Origin: Deltaproteobacteria bacterium
Lineage (GTDB): Bacteria > Desulfobacterota > Binatia > Binatales > Binataceae
Length of the DNA: 64,000 bases
Reading direction: 5' to 3'
Assembly (NCBI GenBank): GCA_021780225.1
Contig: JAJXZF010000003.1
Location: forward strand, 1-64,000
The notes under the pieces were generated by a model. It worked only from the letters and a program-made list of their open reading frames with translations, searched no databases and had not been told where the DNA came from. This document shows, piece by piece, positions 62,840 to 64,000 of the stretch. Within the stretch, counting starts at the first letter, position 1; each line of letters starts with the position of its first letter. The translations under genes were made by a program, and so were the position numbers.

Positions 62840-64000
62840 ATGAACGAATATACCGTCAATGACAGGGTCGCGATTATCGGCGTCGGCGAAACGACCTATT
62901 ACAAGCGCGGACAGGCGCCCGTTCCGGAATTCCGCCTCGCCTGCGAAGCGATTATCAAGGCCGCCGACGACGCCGGAATCGACGTCCGCGATATCGACGG
63001 AATCTCCGGCTACGCCGACGACCGCAATGAGGCGTCGCGGCTGGCGACCGCGCTCGGACTGAAACATCTCGGTTTCGCCGGGATGGTCTGGGGCGGCGGC
63101 GGAGGCGGCGGCTCAGGCGCGGTCGGCAACGCGGCGGCGGCGGTCGCGGCCGGGTACAGCAAGTATTGCGTGGTTTTCCGCGCGCTGGCGCAGGGCCAGT
63201 TCGGACGTTTCGGCCAGGCGCCGGTGACCAATCACGTCTCCGGAACGGCGGCTTATACCGCTCCCTACGGACTCTACGTGCCGGCGCAATGGGTCGCCCT
63301 GCGCACCCGCCGCTTCATGCATCAGTACGGCATCAATCAGGAGCCGCTGGCCGCGGTCGCGATGGCCGACTACTACCACGCGCAATTCAATCCGCGCGCC
63401 GTGATGTACGGACGGCCGCTCACGCGCGAGCAATACGACAAGTCGCGATGGATCGTCGAGCCGTTCCATCTCTACGACTGCTGCATGGAGAACGACGGCT
63501 CGGCGGCGCTGATTCTGACCACCGCGGATCGTGCGAAAGACGCGCGCAAAAAGCCAGCTTACATTATGGCCGCCGCGCAAGGCTCGAATTATCGCCACAA
63601 CGCGACCGTCGAAAATTCGTCCGACTACGCCTCGTCGAACTTCAAGACGCTGGGACCGCGCCTGTTCGAGATGGCGGGCATCGAGCCCAAGGACGTCGAT
63701 TGCGCGCAAATCTACGAGCATTTCAGCGGCGCGGTCATGATCAGCCTGGTCGAGCACGGCTTCTGCAAGCCCGAAGAGATCATGGAGTTCGTCACCTTCG
63801 AGAATATCACCGCGCCCAAGGGCAAACTGCCGATCAACACCAGCGGCGGCAATATCGCCGAGTGCTACATGCACGGACTGGAGCTGGTGACCGAAGCGGT
63901 GCGCCAGGTGCGCGGCGATTCGACCTGCCAGGTTCCCGATGCGAAAATCGCGCTCGTGGCTTCGGGTCCAATGGTTTCGCCGGTCAGCGACCTGATCGTT
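62840..64000 (+). CDS. thiolase-like protein, SCP-x/Ltp2 type (3' end outside window)
   Basis: 387 codons in an open frame to the edge. VAIIGVGETTYYKRGQAPVPEF, DIDGISGYAD, GNAAAAVAAGYSKYCVVFRALAQG, PYGLYVPAQWVALRTRRFMHQYG, VEPFHLYDCCMENDGSAALI and LPINTSGGNIAECYMHGLE belong to the thiolase superfamily. The N-terminal catalytic Cys of true thiolases is absent (WGGGGGGGSGAVGN at the expected place), as in Ltp2-type aldolases of steroid side-chain breakdown. ATG at 62840 after a GAGGTG RBS. Confidence 0.85.
   Translation, partial: MNEYTVNDRVAIIGVGETTYYKRGQAPVPEFRLACEAIIKAADDAGIDVRDIDGISGYADDRNEASRLATALGLKHLGFAGMVWGGGGGGGSGAVGNAAAAVAAGYSKYCVVFRALAQGQFGRFGQAPVTNHVSGTAAYTAPYGLYVPAQWVALRTRRFMHQYGINQEPLAAVAMADYYHAQFNPRAVMYGRPLTREQYDKSRWIVEPFHLYDCCMENDGSAALILTTADRAKDARKKPAYIMAAAQGSNYRHNATVENSSDYASSNFKTLGPRLFEMAGIEPKDVDCAQIYEHFSGAVMISLVEHGFCKPEEIMEFVTFENITAPKGKLPINTSGGNIAECYMHGLELVTEAVRQVRGDSTCQVPDAKIALVASGPMVSPVSDLIV

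Overview
The window is GC-rich bacterial chromosome packed with catabolic genes. The gene content fits an uncultured soil-type bacterium. It has seven luciferase-like (mostly F420-type) oxidoreductases, two cytochromes P450, acyl-CoA enzymes, a propionyl-CoA to succinyl-CoA operon, HemQ-type haem synthesis, cobyrinate amidation genes and a selenocysteine-containing SelW-like protein. A Binatota (Desulfobacterota_B)-like organism is a reasonable guess from the LLM expansion, but the sequence alone does not prove the taxonomy. No rRNA, tRNA, CRISPR array, complete IS element or prophage was seen.

Layout. 1-7 kb: gyrB (5' end outside the window) and gyrA, separated by a partly duplicated small membrane-protein gene and a two-gene restriction-modification cassette. 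7-14 kb: a small Pro/Lys-rich ORF with a membrane protein, a broken double-hotdog dehydratase, class III alcohol dehydrogenase, an M23 peptidase gene broken by an in-frame TAG, a lipoprotein, an esterase, an acyl-CoA dehydrogenase and a methyltransferase. 15-20 kb: cbiA-cobQ, hemQ, a SelW-like selenoprotein gene with an apparent bacterial SECIS hairpin, and pyruvoyl-dependent arginine decarboxylase. 20-25.5 kb: an operon for acyl-CoA carboxylase (separate carboxyltransferase, biotin carboxylase and BCCP) plus methylmalonyl-CoA mutase. 26-31.5 kb: a TetR-P450-P450-MFS-DUF192 operon with a recognisable TetR operator. 32-40 kb: crotonase, SDR, four LLM oxidoreductases, GST and a response regulator. 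40.5-43 kb: a second, AT-richer restriction-modification pair. 43-47 kb: a PTGR-type reductase, an AT-rich DnaA-box-like region, an LLM enzyme, GST and an esterase. 47-49 kb: a low-GC patch with an HNH protein and an HTH-GHKL-STAS regulator whose promoter carries helically phased iterons. 49-58 kb: epoxide hydrolase, MntP, a pilus-N domain protein, two amidohydrolases, a DszA-like monooxygenase and an SDR. 58-64 kb: an IpdA/IpdB-like CoA-transferase pair separated by a membrane-protein gene, a 6-oxocamphor-hydrolase-like crotonase, an LLM monooxygenase and a thiolase-like (SCP-x/Ltp2 type) gene that runs off the end.

How it fits together. The carboxylase-mutase operon feeds propionyl-CoA from beta-oxidation into the TCA cycle, and the mutase needs the cobalamin that cbiA/cobQ help make. 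P450s, LLM oxygenases, SDRs, crotonases, CoA-transferase and thiolase together suggest oxidation of alicyclic or terpenoid/steroid-like compounds. Six copies plus one solo end of a ~207-bp inverted-terminal-repeat element (MITE-like, internal palindromes, CTAG ends) are scattered between genes; I did not recognise it as a named family. The clearest surprises are the selenoprotein hidden behind an in-frame TGA, the phased-iteron promoter of the GHKL-STAS gene, the restriction-modification cassette inside gyrB-gyrA, and the hairpin that encloses the Shine-Dalgarno sequence between the two CoA-transferase genes.
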